A stretch of DNA of 64,000 bases. Source: Turritopsis dohrnii. Lineage: Eukaryota > Cnidaria > Hydrozoa > Anthoathecata > Oceaniidae. Of the stretch, positions 21,582 through 33,212 are shown one piece after another (positions within the stretch are counted from its first letter, which is position 1; every line of letters starts with the position of its first letter). The stretch is taken from positions 124,001 through 188,000 of the forward strand of contig BQMF02000267.1 of assembly GCA_027922465.2 (NCBI GenBank). Reading direction: 5' to 3'. A program made the translations under genes and the position numbers. Below the pieces are notes generated by a model that worked only from the letters and a program-made list of their open reading frames with translations, was not told where the DNA came from and did not search any database.

Positions 21582-22090
21582 ATCTTACTAACCATTAAAC
21601 AACATTTCTCCTTCATGGAATCCTAGGATACGAAAAATATATGGACTTTGAAATACTACAAATATGAATAATTGCATAATCTTTTTTTCTTTAAATATTA
21701 AGCGTACATAATATGATGAAACAGGAATTTTAAAATACAATAGTTATGAAAGAGGAAAAAATTCAATGGATTTGTTTATTTCCTGGAAAATTGTATCTTG
21801 GAAAGAAGCTAAACCAAACAATCTTCTGACCGTCAACATGCCCATAAAATCATTCATGAAAACTAAAGCACTTAGACATGAGAGAAAAAAACAACAAAAT
21901 ACAACAACAACAAATATATGCTATGAAAATATTCCCGATGTAAATACTAGAATCTCTAGTTTACAATGCTCAACAAACTGGCAAATTAGCTTGAATGGAG
22001 ATAAAACCATACTACTTAAATTAAGCCTGGACACACTAATTGAAATAGTATTTAATTAAATTCCAAAGTTCCAAATAACAATTATTGTTT
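21582..22090. other. non-coding stretch
   Basis: AT-rich. A 97-codon frame at 21766-22059 has no family resemblance. Confidence 0.35.
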
Positions 22091-22410
22091 GGTTACACCC
22101 AAATGGTATTAATGGTTGGTTCTCTCTTGCTTCATGTAGCATGATGAGTGTTTGGGGATGGGATGCTGCAAAAGTTTAGAATTGAAAACTGCTGTTTTGA
22201 CACCTGTGCAAACTCTCAAACTTTCAATCTAAATCAATTAAATGTTTAATGGAAATTTTTCTTATTGATTGTTTTGCAAATTTTAGATAACATCATTTTC
22301 AGGTAAAAACCATTCATACACTTGGATTGTATAAGCTAAGCTGTTGATAGGAAAACTTTTGCAGCATGGCATCCCCAATCACTCATCATGCTACCCATTT
22401 GAGTGCAACC
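22091..22410. mobile_element. 320-bp MITE with long inverted ends
   Basis: Left GGTTACACCCAAATGG and right (inverse) GGTTGCACTCAAATGG. Further inside, both arms share TAGCATGATGAGTG, TGGGGATG and ATGCTGCAAAAGTTT. The left arm has a roughly 20-bp insertion relative to the right. No ORF is present and the target duplication is unclear. Confidence 0.7.
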
Positions 22411-22693
22411 TAACCACACGTACACATGCCAAGTTGTTGTTGTGTAATGAATGCACCACTCTTTAGAATCAAAGAATCAGAAGAATCTATAACCTGCTAA
22501 ACTCCAATATCTTTCACTTCACCAGCATGCATCAAACTAACTTTGCACCAATAACGGCTCAAATACAATCAGCTTTAACAACAACTTCAGGAAGACATGA
22601 GTCAGAAATAACAAAGATCCAGCATTGTAATTGATCATGAACTGAGTGATGATCTTTCCAATATCATGTCAAATCATGCCATTTATGAAGTTA

Positions 22694-23041
22694 TTTTGGC
22701 AAAAGCAACAAAAACACTTTCAACGCTCTGCAAATGGTGCTTACTACCACTAAATGATTATTCGATATTGTTTATCATTAGACATAAAATCACCATCAAC
22801 CTATGAAGAGTTGAGAAATAGCAATATACTCAGATTACCAGGTCTCAGAACTCTCAAAGAATACAAAAACTTCATAAAACCAGAGCCAGGATTTAGAAAA
22901 AACACAGTTGATGACTTAAAGCAAACTACAAGTAATTACTGTAATGTGCAAAGGTACAGTGTTCTCCTGGAATTAGTTTCTGTGTCACAGTTTTCAGCAA
23001 TCTGGTGGAATATTTCCTTCACATGCTTGAATCAGCACTAG
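22694..23041 (+). pseudogene. P-element/THAP9-like transposase fragment
   Basis: The frame reads FWQKQQKHFQ, a few residues, a TAA at 22751-22753, then MIIRYCLSLDIKSPSTYEEL, LRLPGLRTLKEYKNFIKP and GFRKNTVDDLK. In P-like transposases of animals the segment Y-H-P-M-I-I-R-[WY]-C-L-S-L...SP..Y..LR....LPS.RTL.DY.N is conserved, so the stop replaces the residue between His and Met. Neither the THAP domain nor the RNase-H-like catalytic core is here. The fragment is dead. The miniature P-like element at 41920-42534 could be from the same superfamily. Confidence 0.6.
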
Positions 23042-23596
23042 CAGGTTGTTTTGCATATCGCATTCCTTCAATATTGTTCCACATAATTTCATTAAGAGAA
23101 GGGTAGTAGCATGTGCAGCTATATTCTTATCATGATAATAGCCATTATGAAAATATATGTCACTGATGAATAAAATTTTTCATTATCAGCCTTGTTAAAC
23201 ATGTTCACTCTCTGTTTATTATTTTTTTCAGAATTTCATTGCTTGTATATAAATTATGGTAGACACTAGCCACATTTTGAGGAAACAAATCACTTTTGGC
23301 TAATATTTGTATTGTTTCTTGCATCATGCTAGCAAAGAGAACATGACTTTTCTGGACATGTAAAGCAAGTCCAACGTTACCCTTGCATGTCAAACTGGAA
23401 TTCACTCATTTCCATCTTAAAAAAATAGTTAGTTCGTGTACGTGGAAGGCAGAATATCAAAAGAGAGCCTCTTCCGGATATTCTCTTATTTAATCAGGTG
23501 AAAAGAATACGAAAAAAGGACATAAGATGTAAACAGAAACAGTCACAAAATTTCGATATTTGCGGCCTTTTTCGTGAAAAACTACTTCCTACTTAC

Positions 23597-23701
23597 ATCA
23601 TCAGAAAAGGAATCACCACTTTCATGAAATTTGATATCAAATACTCCCACACTTTCATTTAATTCAACATCAAAACAAGTTTTTTCCCCTTGCGCCTCCA
23701 T
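23597..23701 (-). CDS. possible first coding exon of an unknown gene
   Basis: The ATG at 23701 opens 35 codons (MEAQGEKTCF, acidic, ending ESGDSFSDD) that run exactly into GTAAGT, a consensus 5' splice site, in phase 0. I found no matching downstream exon with good borders in the next few hundred bases, so it may be a solitary relic or the start of a gene with a distant second exon. Function unknown. Confidence 0.3.
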
Positions 23702-24053
23702 ATTGGAAAAACACTTGTGCAGGTTCACGTCACGTGACAAACAGTTTCAGCTTTGATATTGAAAGCCTTTGATTTCCCTGACATGCCTAACTATCTCTTC
23801 TATTAACTATGATTACATGTATAACAGTGTATCAAAAGTATCAAAACAGATATTTCAGGTGCAATACAGATATTATACAATAAAAACACCGGGTAAAAAT
23901 GTTTTACCAGTTTTAATTACTGCAAGCTGAATCACAAATTTCCCCTGGAAAGAACGAGACATCAAAATAACTAATAAACAAGAACCATATTGTGCAAAAC
24001 GGTAGCCGCATGTACTGTTTTACCCATGAAAGGGACTGAACATAACATTTAGA

Positions 24054-26465
24054 ACTAGTATCCCGTGTAAAAACATTTTACGGGTTTTCTGAAAGTGACG
24101 TCTCAAAAATGGTGTCGAAAAATTAAATCACAGCATGACGAACAGAAAGGGTGTCAGTGCTGTAAGTACTTTAAACTTTAAATATAAGAGCGCAGAACAG
24201 CCGTTTCACTTGGAAGATCTTAAACCCATCAAAAATAAAAATACGCGCTGTGCATCCGCTTTTTTCACTCTGTGAAGTAAAATGATTGAAGATGCAATGC
24301 AATGGTTCCCCGTGATGAAAATACTTAACGTCAATACATAATATGGAAAAAACACTTCTCACCCTATTAATTAAAAATCTCTAGGTATTCCAGCCAAAGC
24401 ATTTTTAGTTCAACTCTGGAGTTATGAACAGAAAAACTTTTAAATCAGAAGATCTGAAACACATCAAAACCCAGCCGGCACAAGACGTCTTTTAGACGTC
24501 TAAATCAAGTCTAAGTTACGTCTTTAGAAAGACGTCTATCTAAAACGTCTTTTAGACGTCTTTAAGATATCTTGAAAAATCTAAGACGTCTAAAAGACGT
24601 CTAAAAAGCGTCTTTAAAAGTACGTATTTTATTGGCACTTCCAAGACGTCTTTTAAACGTCTTTAAAAAGACATCTTTCTTAAGACATATTAAAGACGTC
24701 TTTAATATGTCTTTTTTTGTTCTTCCCGCTTTATTCGATTTTCGAATGTTAGATATTCGATTTCATGACTGAGTGAAACAAAATCTTATGTTGTTATCTT
24801 CAGTCAAACTACGAGGACAAATGAATTAATGTTAGCGTGAAAGGTTTTTATATGATCATATTTGATGTTTAAAAGCTGGTTGATTTTCGATATCATGATA
24901 TGCTGCAACCTATATACCACCACTTGATTATCGTATCTGAACCAAAATAATTCTTAAGCAGTTTCAAAGTTGTTCCTTCGAAAAATTCTTGTTCGTGCTG
25001 TTTACAAAAATATGTAAGTAAATCTTTTAATCTGAAATTTCGTAAACTACTTGGTTGTTGTGCTAGGGTAATAGCATGTATATGCAGCGATTTAGTTGCT
25101 TTGCTTTTAAAATTTTGCTAGAGTGGACAAAAATCTCTAGTTTTAATGTCAAATGATGGGTGTGTATTCTTTATGTTTACAGATTTACATACTTGATCAT
25201 TTGGATTCAAACTTCTGATTTGGATTTTTGTAAGTTTTTTTTATTCTCTTTCGATGCTTTTGTTATGGATGTTAGAGATAAAAATTCTCTTGCAAAACGT
25301 GTAAATGTATTGGTTTAGTAAATGTTTTATACAGAATTTTATACAGAAACCTTCCCTACATTATTTTTGTATTTCTTTATTTCATTTCAGGATGATGAGA
25401 TATGGAAGAAATAATAACAGATACGATTTCAAATGCAAGTGAACGAAATACAGTGTCTTTCAAACGTTATGTGTTTCAGCAAGAACCTTAACTATACTTA
25501 AAGTCTTTTTTCTGCGTATATTCTATTTTGTGATTTTGTTGTATTACGTATGAAAAGGTACTGATTCATTCGAAAGAATATAAACATTTTAATTCAACTT
25601 TGATGTTTTATTTTCCCTTATGGCCAGGAAGCCTTTGTAAGACGTCTAAAAGACGTCTGGAAATAATCTGATTTGTCCGCTTTTAAGACGTATATAAAAT
25701 GCGTCTTAAAGACGTCGTCTAGATCTTTTGAGAAGACGTCATTTAGACGTCTAAAACAGACGTCTTTTAGGCGTCTTGAAAAATGCGTCTTAAAAGCGGA
25801 CATTTCAGAACATTTTTAGACGTCTTTTAGACGCACGAAAAGACGTCTTTTAGACGTCTTTAAGACGTCTTTTTGCCGGCTGGGAATATCCATAATAAAT
25901 CTTTCACGATACGATATATGCAGCAGTAAAAATAAATTGTCTGTACAGGTAAACAACAAAAAGATTAAATTCGCTGTAACTGTTCATGGAATCCATACCC
26001 CAATGTAAATAAAAGCCAAACGCAAAAGTCGTAAAAGTGTCAAAATGTGAATTGTAAACAATTGCGATTTTCTTTACAAACCCAGAACGTCATGATTAAA
26101 AACCATGATATTCATTTCTTCAATCGCGTATTATTGGAAAAGTAATGACGCAGAAACTCTATTCATACTATAAGAAAAACAAAACATAAAAACCATAAGT
26201 TCTAAAGCGTACTTACCCTAAAAACATTAATAAATCTTCGTGCAAAACTTTCATTGTCATCTATTGTTTCTTGATCTCGCGAATAATCAAAACATTTGAA
26301 ACGATCGAATGCAATGCAATGTTTTCCCCTAATACTAATCGTAGAAAACTATTAACCGCATGGTCTGACACTCTATTATGAATAACTGACCGCAAAAGGA
26401 CCCAACTTTTTAGAGAGTGAAAGCGTGAAAAAAGTGGATGCTCAGCGCGTATTAGGATATAGATG
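24054..26465 (+). repeat. dispersed repeat R1, copy 2 (split by element B)
   Basis: Shares ordered landmarks with copy 1: ACTAGTATCCCGTG with a CCCGT/ACGGG hairpin, AATGGTGTCGAAAAATTA, GGAAGATCT, GATCTGAAACACATCAAAA before the break and AATATCCATAATAAATC after it, GTAACTGTTCATGGAATCC, CCAGAACGTCATGATT, and a GCGCGTATTAGGATATAG end. In copy 1 the corresponding site is uninterrupted (about 4990-5010), which fixes the borders of element B. Confidence 0.65.
24470..25884. mobile_element. GACGTC-array element B (1.4 kb)
   Basis: Ends CCCAGCCGGCA / TGCCGGCTGGG as in element A. About 18 GACGTC hexamers, mostly as AGACGTCT, crowd the outer 250 bp at each side. The right array also holds a palindrome with TTGTCCGCTTTTAAGACG and its inverse. 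The interior (24730-25615) has no ORF. The uninterrupted sequence in R1 copy 1 shows a clean insertion into an A-rich site with no more than a 2-bp duplication. Confidence 0.8.
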
Positions 26466-27171
26466 GGACTCAAAATTTTTCATTTGAAAGCCTCTAATTT
26501 TAAAGTCGTGACTTGATCAGTTTTTCGAGAGAAATTACAGAAATTTGATAATAGTCAGCTATGGGCATATCCACCAAACAATTTTAATAATAACTCACAA
26601 GACAATATTTTTGCATTATCAAAGAACTAACTAAGCAATAAGGACTTACATAGTGTGGTTTCAGGTGTCTAATACTTTTTATAATTGGTATTCATTTTGC
26701 ATCAGCTCAGCAAAGATACAGGTTATGATGAGAGTAAAGACAATCTCAGAACAATGAAGATCATGTTTATATCAGTGCAGCACAAAAGGTTTCAGTTGCT
26801 TCAGTTATTGATTCAAACTTCAAGAGTCAATATCCAATTTGTGACCGAGGCAATGTAATCTCTTCTTTGATAGATTATTGACAATTAGTGGAACTTTTCA
26901 TTTTTCAAATAAATACAATTTTATTAATTTTTTGATACAAAATCAAATTTCATTAGTCAATAAATATCGAACGATACCTCAAAACTTTCAATAAGGAAAA
27001 GCCTTTTTTCCGTTTGAACGAACATACATTTGTCTATTGTTTTTCAACAAATTGAAATACAAATCTATTGTATGAACTAAATTATTGTAATAAATACGTT
27101 AAAAACACACATAAATATATAATATTTAAAATAGAGTTTGTGCTATGATATGAATTTGAAAAAGGAAAAAT
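26466..27171. other. non-coding stretch
   Basis: AT-rich DNA with no supported genes; it lies downstream of the CR1-like element tail. Confidence 0.35.
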
Positions 27172-27197
27172 GATAATAATAATAATAATAATAATAA
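27172..27197. repeat. (ATA)n microsatellite, probable retrotransposon tail
   Basis: Trinucleotide run read as TTA repeats on the minus strand, downstream of the CR1-like ORF stop. CR1-type elements end in short tandem repeats instead of poly(A). A T-run at 27284-27306 (A-run on the element strand) lies closer to the stop and is the alternative tail. Confidence 0.6.
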
Positions 27198-27327
27198 CCG
27201 ATTTATTTCTAGCTCCATTTTGCTACATGGTTCTTCTCCTAGAAATTTGTATGTGGTGTGTATGTTAAATGTATTTACAAACATTTTTTTTTTTTTTTTT
27301 TTTTTTAAACATATATATAAAAAATAT

Positions 27328-29163
27328 CTATAAAGTACGTGCAATTGCTTTGTCCATTAGGTATGTAAACGTTTTCGTTTTAAAACTGTGCAAACTTTCT
27401 GATTCACGAATTGGTTTCGGCAAACTGTTAAAAGTTTGAGCGACGGTATTACTGTAGGAATTGATGACATTGCTTCGTTGAATCATAGGGCCGATGTTTT
27501 TACGATTACTTCTGAGAGCCCTTGTATCCTTTGCAAGTTGTAGTTGCATGTTTGCAGGAACTATTTCAAAAACAGCTTTGGAGCCCGCAACAGCAGCAGA
27601 ATATTCGAGACGCTCCTCAATAGGTAGCCATGAGAGTTTTATGCAGTCGTGTACTTTCGAATATCTGTTCCATACAAATCCGGCGGAAGCGTTCATAACT
27701 TTTTGCAACCGTGATTGAAGGGCTTTAGGTATCGGATTAAAGACGATATTTCCATAGTCAAGCTTTGACAATATTAGCGTTTGAACAAGTTCTTTCCGTA
27801 TCTTGAATGGAAGAAGTCGTTTTAATAATTTAAGCGTTCGCAATGTAGAGAAGCATTCGATTGCCACTTTATTGATGTGGCTTGTCCAGTCCAGGTGTTC
27901 ATTGAAAGTAATTCCGAGAACTTTCATTGATTCCGTTCTTCCGAGAGTAATACCACCACATTTGATAGCAACTGAATCAAGTTCCTTTTTGTGATGTCTG
28001 TACAGCTGGTTTTTGTAGAAAAGCATTGTTTTTCTTTTCTTTTCGTTGAAGACAAGATTGGAATCATGTGACCAATTACGGATGTTTTCTATATCTTGTG
28101 AGAGTTCGATAATTTTAGCTTCAAGTTCATCTGGTTTTGAGTGAATATATATTTTTGTGTCATCAGCATATTGTAATGTTTTTGTGTATTTCACTTGCTC
28201 TGAGAGGTCTGATACATATAAATTAAAGATGACAGGACCGAGAATGGATCCTTGCGGTACTCCAAAACCAACAGTCAACATCGAAGACTTTCTGTTGTCA
28301 ATTTGAACATAGTGCTGGCGGTCTGATAAATAATTTGCCATCCAGTGTAGAAAGGATTTGTCAAGATTGAGGTTTGAAAGCTTCATTAAAAGACTCTTAA
28401 AGTCTATCGCATCGAACGCTTTGGAGTAATCAGCAAAAACTGAAATTGTTATTTCGCCTTTGTTCATGGCGTTTGTGATGTCGTCTTTCAGTTTCATCAG
28501 ACAGCTTGTAGTTGAGTGTGATCTTCGAAACCCATGTTGCGTTGACTTGTATAACATTAAATTGTCGATATGAAACACCAGTTGCTGAAGAACTACCTTC
28601 TCATAAACTTTTGATAACACTGGTAAAACTGATATAGGCCGATAGTCATTCGGTGAGGAGGGGATGTTAACTTTTGGAACAGGACTGATCCTTGCGACTT
28701 TCCAATATCGTGGGAATGTTTCGGACAAAATAAAATTGTTGATGATAAAGGTCAGTGGAGAGATTATAAACTCACTAACAGGTTTCAATAAGTTTATCGG
28801 GATAGAATCATGGCCGGTTGAACAGTCCCTTCTGATGGAATTGAGTGCATTTCTTACGTCATTGTAACTTGTAGGTTGTAGTTTGAAAGCATACTCATTC
28901 CGATGGGGTAGTTTGTTGATCATCGCTTTCAAGTCCTCTGTGTTGGTGCGTTTTGAGGCGGTAAGTCTTTCAGCGACGCCGTTATAGTGTTTGTTGAGGG
29001 CATCCGGACATTCTGTGATTGGTTTATCATTTGGTTTTAAAATTCGGTGAATCGTTTGCCAAACTTCTTTTGGAGAGAGGAGAATGCTTTTTTGTAAAAC
29101 TGAGACTTGGTGGATTTTATCGCCATTTTTAGTTTGCTTTTGGTTGATCTGTATTCCTTCCAT
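27328..29163 (-). CDS. CR1-like retrotransposon reverse transcriptase (copy 1)
   Basis: The 611-codon frame has all RT blocks: NDYRPISVLPVLSK, a QHGFRRSHSTTSCL block, SVFADYSKAFDAID (first catalytic Asp), VPQGSILGPVIFN, and QYADDTKIY with the YADD box, followed by thumb and C-terminal regions to a TAA. In the family the RT is continuous with the endonuclease in one protein. Here the true RT reading begins inside the overlap with the upstream frame, at about 29085 (PKEVWQTIHRIL), and the earlier codons up to 29163 are read-through of the wrong phase. A single frameshift near 29072-29090 separates the two halves. The catalytic residues are intact, so the copy is young. Confidence 0.88.
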   Translation of the reverse strand: MEGIQINQKQTKNGDKIHQVSVLQKSILLSPKEVWQTIHRILKPNDKPITECPDALNKHYNGVAERLTASKRTNTEDLKAMINKLPHRNEYAFKLQPTSYNDVRNALNSIRRDCSTGHDSIPINLLKPVSEFIISPLTFIINNFILSETFPRYWKVARISPVPKVNIPSSPNDYRPISVLPVLSKVYEKVVLQQLVFHIDNLMLYKSTQHGFRRSHSTTSCLMKLKDDITNAMNKGEITISVFADYSKAFDAIDFKSLLMKLSNLNLDKSFLHWMANYLSDRQHYVQIDNRKSSMLTVGFGVPQGSILGPVIFNLYVSDLSEQVKYTKTLQYADDTKIYIHSKPDELEAKIIELSQDIENIRNWSHDSNLVFNEKKRKTMLFYKNQLYRHHKKELDSVAIKCGGITLGRTESMKVLGITFNEHLDWTSHINKVAIECFSTLRTLKLLKRLLPFKIRKELVQTLILSKLDYGNIVFNPIPKALQSRLQKVMNASAGFVWNRYSKVHDCIKLSWLPIEERLEYSAAVAGSKAVFEIVPANMQLQLAKDTRALRSNRKNIGPMIQRSNVINSYSNTVAQTFNSLPKPIRESESLHSFKTKTFTYLMDKAIARTL

Positions 29164-30740
29164 TCTTCATCATTTCCAGTTCGATGGGCCTTTGCTCGAT
29201 GTTGTTTAGTCTCCTTTTGTAGAGTTGTGATTTTGAGATCTCGCATCCATGGAGCAGGTGGACGAGTCATTTTACATGTTTTAATAGGAGCATGCACATT
29301 CAGGCACTCCAGGATGAGAGAGTTGAAAACGCTTAGTTGTTTGTTAGGATCTTCAAGTGCGTAGATGGTGCTGAATGGTAACTGCGCAAAATCTGATGTA
29401 AAGTCACTAAGGTTGAAACTTTTGTAGTCTCTAATGGATTTTTGTCGAGGTTGAAATTTTGTCGTCTTTATGTTTATATTCATAAAAGGGCAATCATGGT
29501 CGCTGACAGTATCGCATGGGATGACATCGGTCAATGTGACTTTTCCTGGTATGTTTGTTATTAGGTGATCAATGAGGCTCTTTCCGTGCCTTGTAGGTTT
29601 TGTAACAACGTTGGTCAGGTTAAAGACGTTCAATAGATCTATATACTGCTGTCGGATTGAGGATTCAGAAAGGGTATCTATGTTTGTATCACCGCATATT
29701 ATTACAGGACCGTCCCAAATGTTGTTTATGTGCGACAGGATGTTCTCAAATGTTTGCATCCATATTTCTTTTGAAGCGATGTCTGAGTTTGGCTGGTATA
29801 CTGTGCCGAGCAGATACGAATGATTTCTATTCCTAACCTTTACCTCTATCCAGAGATGCTCAATGTCTGTAGCTATTCGATTGATATCTTTCCGTACTTT
29901 GTATTCTTTGATTGATTCTCTGATATAAATTTCGATACCGCCTCCTCTCCTGTTTTCCCGGTTTTTATATTCAAGTTGATATCCTGGAATTTGAACATAG
30001 TCAATAATAATTTTATCATTCTTTAACCAGGTTTCTGAAGTCGTCATAAAATCAAATTTATAAGTTTCAACAAAATGTTGAAATTCAGAGAAGGATGAGC
30101 AGAGAGAGCGAGTATTCAGGTGTGCAATGCTCGTGTTATTTTGGTGTGGAGCTTGAAATGATTCATCAGCTTTATCGTGTAAACTTTCTTCTAATATTGT
30201 TTTCTCGATACTGACATTGTGGAATGGTAGTAGTCTATTGGTACATACATTACAGGTCCAGGTTTGTATTTTTGGACCATTCAGTATATTTTTGACTGAA
30301 CATTTCATGTGGGATTTACTAAAACAATTCACACAGACTAGCTGCCTCTGATTTGATCTGACAGTTTTTTGACAAGAATCACAAGTTACTGGACCTGGAT
30401 TGGTTTCGATATCGCCGGAAGTGATGAGTTGAAACGTCGCAGAATGGTTTGCGTAAAGATTTATTGGAGCACAGAATCTTCTTTTGTTTGGAAAAGTAAC
30501 ATACTTTTGGGTGGTAAATTCGAATGTTCTGTTTGTAAGAAGGTTGAATCCATTATTGCTATTTGAAGCTGAAGGTGTCGATAAAATGATCAGTGCGAGA
30601 ATGACTCTGAGACAAGTAGAAGATCGATCGAGGCCCAATAAACTCCTACCTCTCCCTCTCTTTTTCATTGCCCAGGTACATTCTTTGACGTCGAAGTTGC
30701 GTAACGTCATTAGAAACATCAATAGTTCGCAATATATCAC
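29037..30740 (-). CDS. CR1-like retrotransposon N-terminal, 2A-like motif, PHD-type finger and endonuclease (copy 1)
   Basis: Probable start is the Met of MKKRGRGRSLLG (about 30669), followed by a signal-like hydrophobic stretch, LRVILALIILSTPSAS. GDIETNPGP (30390-30416) matches the 2A ribosome-skipping consensus D-x-E-x-N-P-G-P. Next comes a Cys/His finger of PHD type (CDSCQK..CVNC..H..C..WTCNVC). Then an APE-like endonuclease with IAHLNTRS, SETWL, CGDTNID and SDHDCPF, which are the usual Asn, Glu, Asp-x-Asn and Ser-Asp-His sites. The frame leaves phase near 29085, and the last residues before the stop are out of register. In related elements this protein makes the target nick that primes reverse transcription. 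An upstream in-frame Met at 30740 is also possible. Confidence 0.85.
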   Translation of the reverse strand: MIYCELLMFLMTLRNFDVKECTWAMKKRGRGRSLLGLDRSSTCLRVILALIILSTPSASNSNNGFNLLTNRTFEFTTQKYVTFPNKRRFCAPINLYANHSATFQLITSGDIETNPGPVTCDSCQKTVRSNQRQLVCVNCFSKSHMKCSVKNILNGPKIQTWTCNVCTNRLLPFHNVSIEKTILEESLHDKADESFQAPHQNNTSIAHLNTRSLCSSFSEFQHFVETYKFDFMTTSETWLKNDKIIIDYVQIPGYQLEYKNRENRRGGGIEIYIRESIKEYKVRKDINRIATDIEHLWIEVKVRNRNHSYLLGTVYQPNSDIASKEIWMQTFENILSHINNIWDGPVIICGDTNIDTLSESSIRQQYIDLLNVFNLTNVVTKPTRHGKSLIDHLITNIPGKVTLTDVIPCDTVSDHDCPFMNINIKTTKFQPRQKSIRDYKSFNLSDFTSDFAQLPFSTIYALEDPNKQLSVFNSLILECLNVHAPIKTCKMTRPPAPWMRDLKITTLQKETKQHRAKAHRTGNDEEWKEYRSTKSKLKMAIKSTKSQFYKKAFSSLQKKFGKRFTEF

Positions 30741-30840
30741 AATAAACCAGTTTAAAATTGTGACGATAGGTGTTGCACAACTAGCGATCCAAGTTATCTT
30801 CTTTATTAATTCACTTTCGACAAATAAAGTGATATTTTAA

Positions 30841-33212
30841 AGGATTTAAAAATGAAAATATAACGCAGCTCAAATTTTGCGTCCGTTAAGGAAGACACTA
30901 CACTACACAAAATGATTAAGTCTTATAATTGTTGCTGCAGTTGTGTCGAAAGATGAATTTTAGAAAAAGATGAAAGATGAAGTCTGCGGATTTCAATTTG
31001 TAGAAAATATAGTATCTAAATCTTTCACTTCTTGAAACTGCACAACAATGAAAATTCTATTTTTTAATTCTATAGAGGAACTTATTAATTATAACACATT
31101 CAATAAAAATGGGTTCTACAGTGTGTCTCAAAATGTTAGCTTCAGTAACTTTATTCTCAATTTTCTAAAAAATGAATAATGGTATAATAATGAAATATAT
31201 ACCATTAGAAAGCTGAGTTTCTTGGCTTTCTATTGCTGTGGTACCCATTAACTGGCTTTTTATATTTAGCTTATAATCCAAGAAAAAAACAAGTGTTTTA
31301 ATCTAAAAATTCTTATACAAAAGTTATAACACAAGTGAAAAATTATCATTACAATTAAAACGTTTTTGGTACATATATCGCTAGTATGTAACTAACTATT
31401 ATATATTGCAATGCAAAGAGGGTTCATTTCACTCAAATGAATAAATGAATTAATCGTTTTAATGCGCCCTTTCGCCACCTTAATTATAACGTAGGCCATT
31501 GGGAGCGAAACATTGCAGGGCTAAAAATTAGTAGTCGAATTAGTTTTATTTACATTACAAAAGCATATTGAATCAAGACGTTTACAACTATGATCCCCAA
31601 TTGGATAGGAGAGAAATTTATTGAAGAGGAAGAAAAAGTGACAGTACTGGCTAGTACTTTAAAACTGGCAGCTGCAACTCATGGCAAGTCTCCTAGTCAT
31701 GTCAATACTCTACTCTGATGAGACCTTACACAGGTTTTCTTTATAAGGAGTTGCAAAATCTGGCGTTTTTATTTTTGGATCCTTTCTAAACTTGTTCTGT
31801 TATTTGATCCCAGTCAATTTCTTTGTTAATTCTGCATTCATGAATGGGAGTCCAGCGACACCGTCTTTGCCTCTAGTCTATATTAACAGCACATTTGCTT
31901 TTTGTCTGTCTGTTTGCATACTCCATCAGTTATACAAAATTTGATACAAATTTTTTCAGATTTTTTTAACCATAGAAAATGAAAAATTTTCCCATGAATT
32001 GTCATGAACTGGATTTTATATTTTTAGGGTTGGTTAATTGAAAAGTAATTCACCCCACCCATCTTGAAATAGATAAATTCAGCTATTCCCTTAGTAAAAT
32101 AGTATTTGTATATCTGTTTGCAAGTTTCTGTTAGGGATGAATTTTGTTAAATGGGCCTAGAATTAAGTGGTGCATTGTACAGTTATACATAAATTTTTAC
32201 ACTTTTATTTTTAGTAATCAGCAACTGCTTGGTATTGGATCTTCATTTAACTTAATGATTGATGTCCACTTAAATTGGTAGAAAGAAAAGTTCACCTGCT
32301 CGATCAGCCAAACTGGTATGCTTGTAAGAACGTAAGCTGGAGAGTAAAAATTGAAGCTGAAATAAAATCGAGTATCTGTAATGGCTGTAGTTGTTCTTGT
32401 CCATTTGATTTCTGTAAATATTACCCGACTACTAACAAGGTTTTAATTGATCGCTATGGAAACGCGCGGGCGACCTGGCTTTCTTTCAAAACGTTTACCG
32501 ATGATTACTCTTTACTTCTATGTTTTATATGAATTTGATTTTGGTACTTCCGTTAGAAAACAATGCGCATGTGATATGTTATGGGACTTGTTATTCGGCA
32601 CTTAAGAAATTGTCTTTATGGTCTGCACAGGATATAGATCCAAATATTAAATAATAGGAAACAACTTATATGTGTGGTCAGGCTTCTCCAGTTGTCTTTC
32701 GATGACTTACCTATCCAATAGTGCTAACGTAACCTGGTCCTTTCCACCGCATATGGTTTTAATGTATCTTTGTTTTTGGGGAATAGATTTACATTTTCGA
32801 TTTGCATGCCAACCAACCAAAAACAGGCGTACCAGGTTTTAAAAAGCAATCCTTTCGTTTTGTAAGTAAGTGATTATAATCTTTTGATTATACTATATTA
32901 GACGTTCCGTCCGACATTTAATAGTGTTACTATCTTAACTTGACAGAACCGAGGGCATTGTCAAACTAAAATGATTTGGATCATTGTACAAAATACAGTA
33001 TATACTCTAGCAATAAACATATATTTCTATTTCTGTCGAACTACGTCCGGTTTTGATAGAATCAAATATTTAAAAGAATTCAAAAGAATTTAAAATGATA
33101 AATTTTATAGATTCCGTCCGACATTAAAATAAAACTCCAAATATTTTTTCCCCTGTGATTGGTGTTGCCTTTTTAAGTTTAGTCAAACAAAATAGATTGA
33201 CTCATTGACGTA
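30841..33212. other. mostly non-coding, with a lone mariner-like half-terminus
   Basis: ACAGTGTGTCTCAAAATG at 31119 resembles the terminus of the 8833-14405 element but has no inverse partner here. A 42-codon ATG frame at 31591 and an 85-codon frame at 32275-32532 have no recognisable family. GTCCGACATT recurs at 32908 and 33117. Nothing else is supported. Confidence 0.4.
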
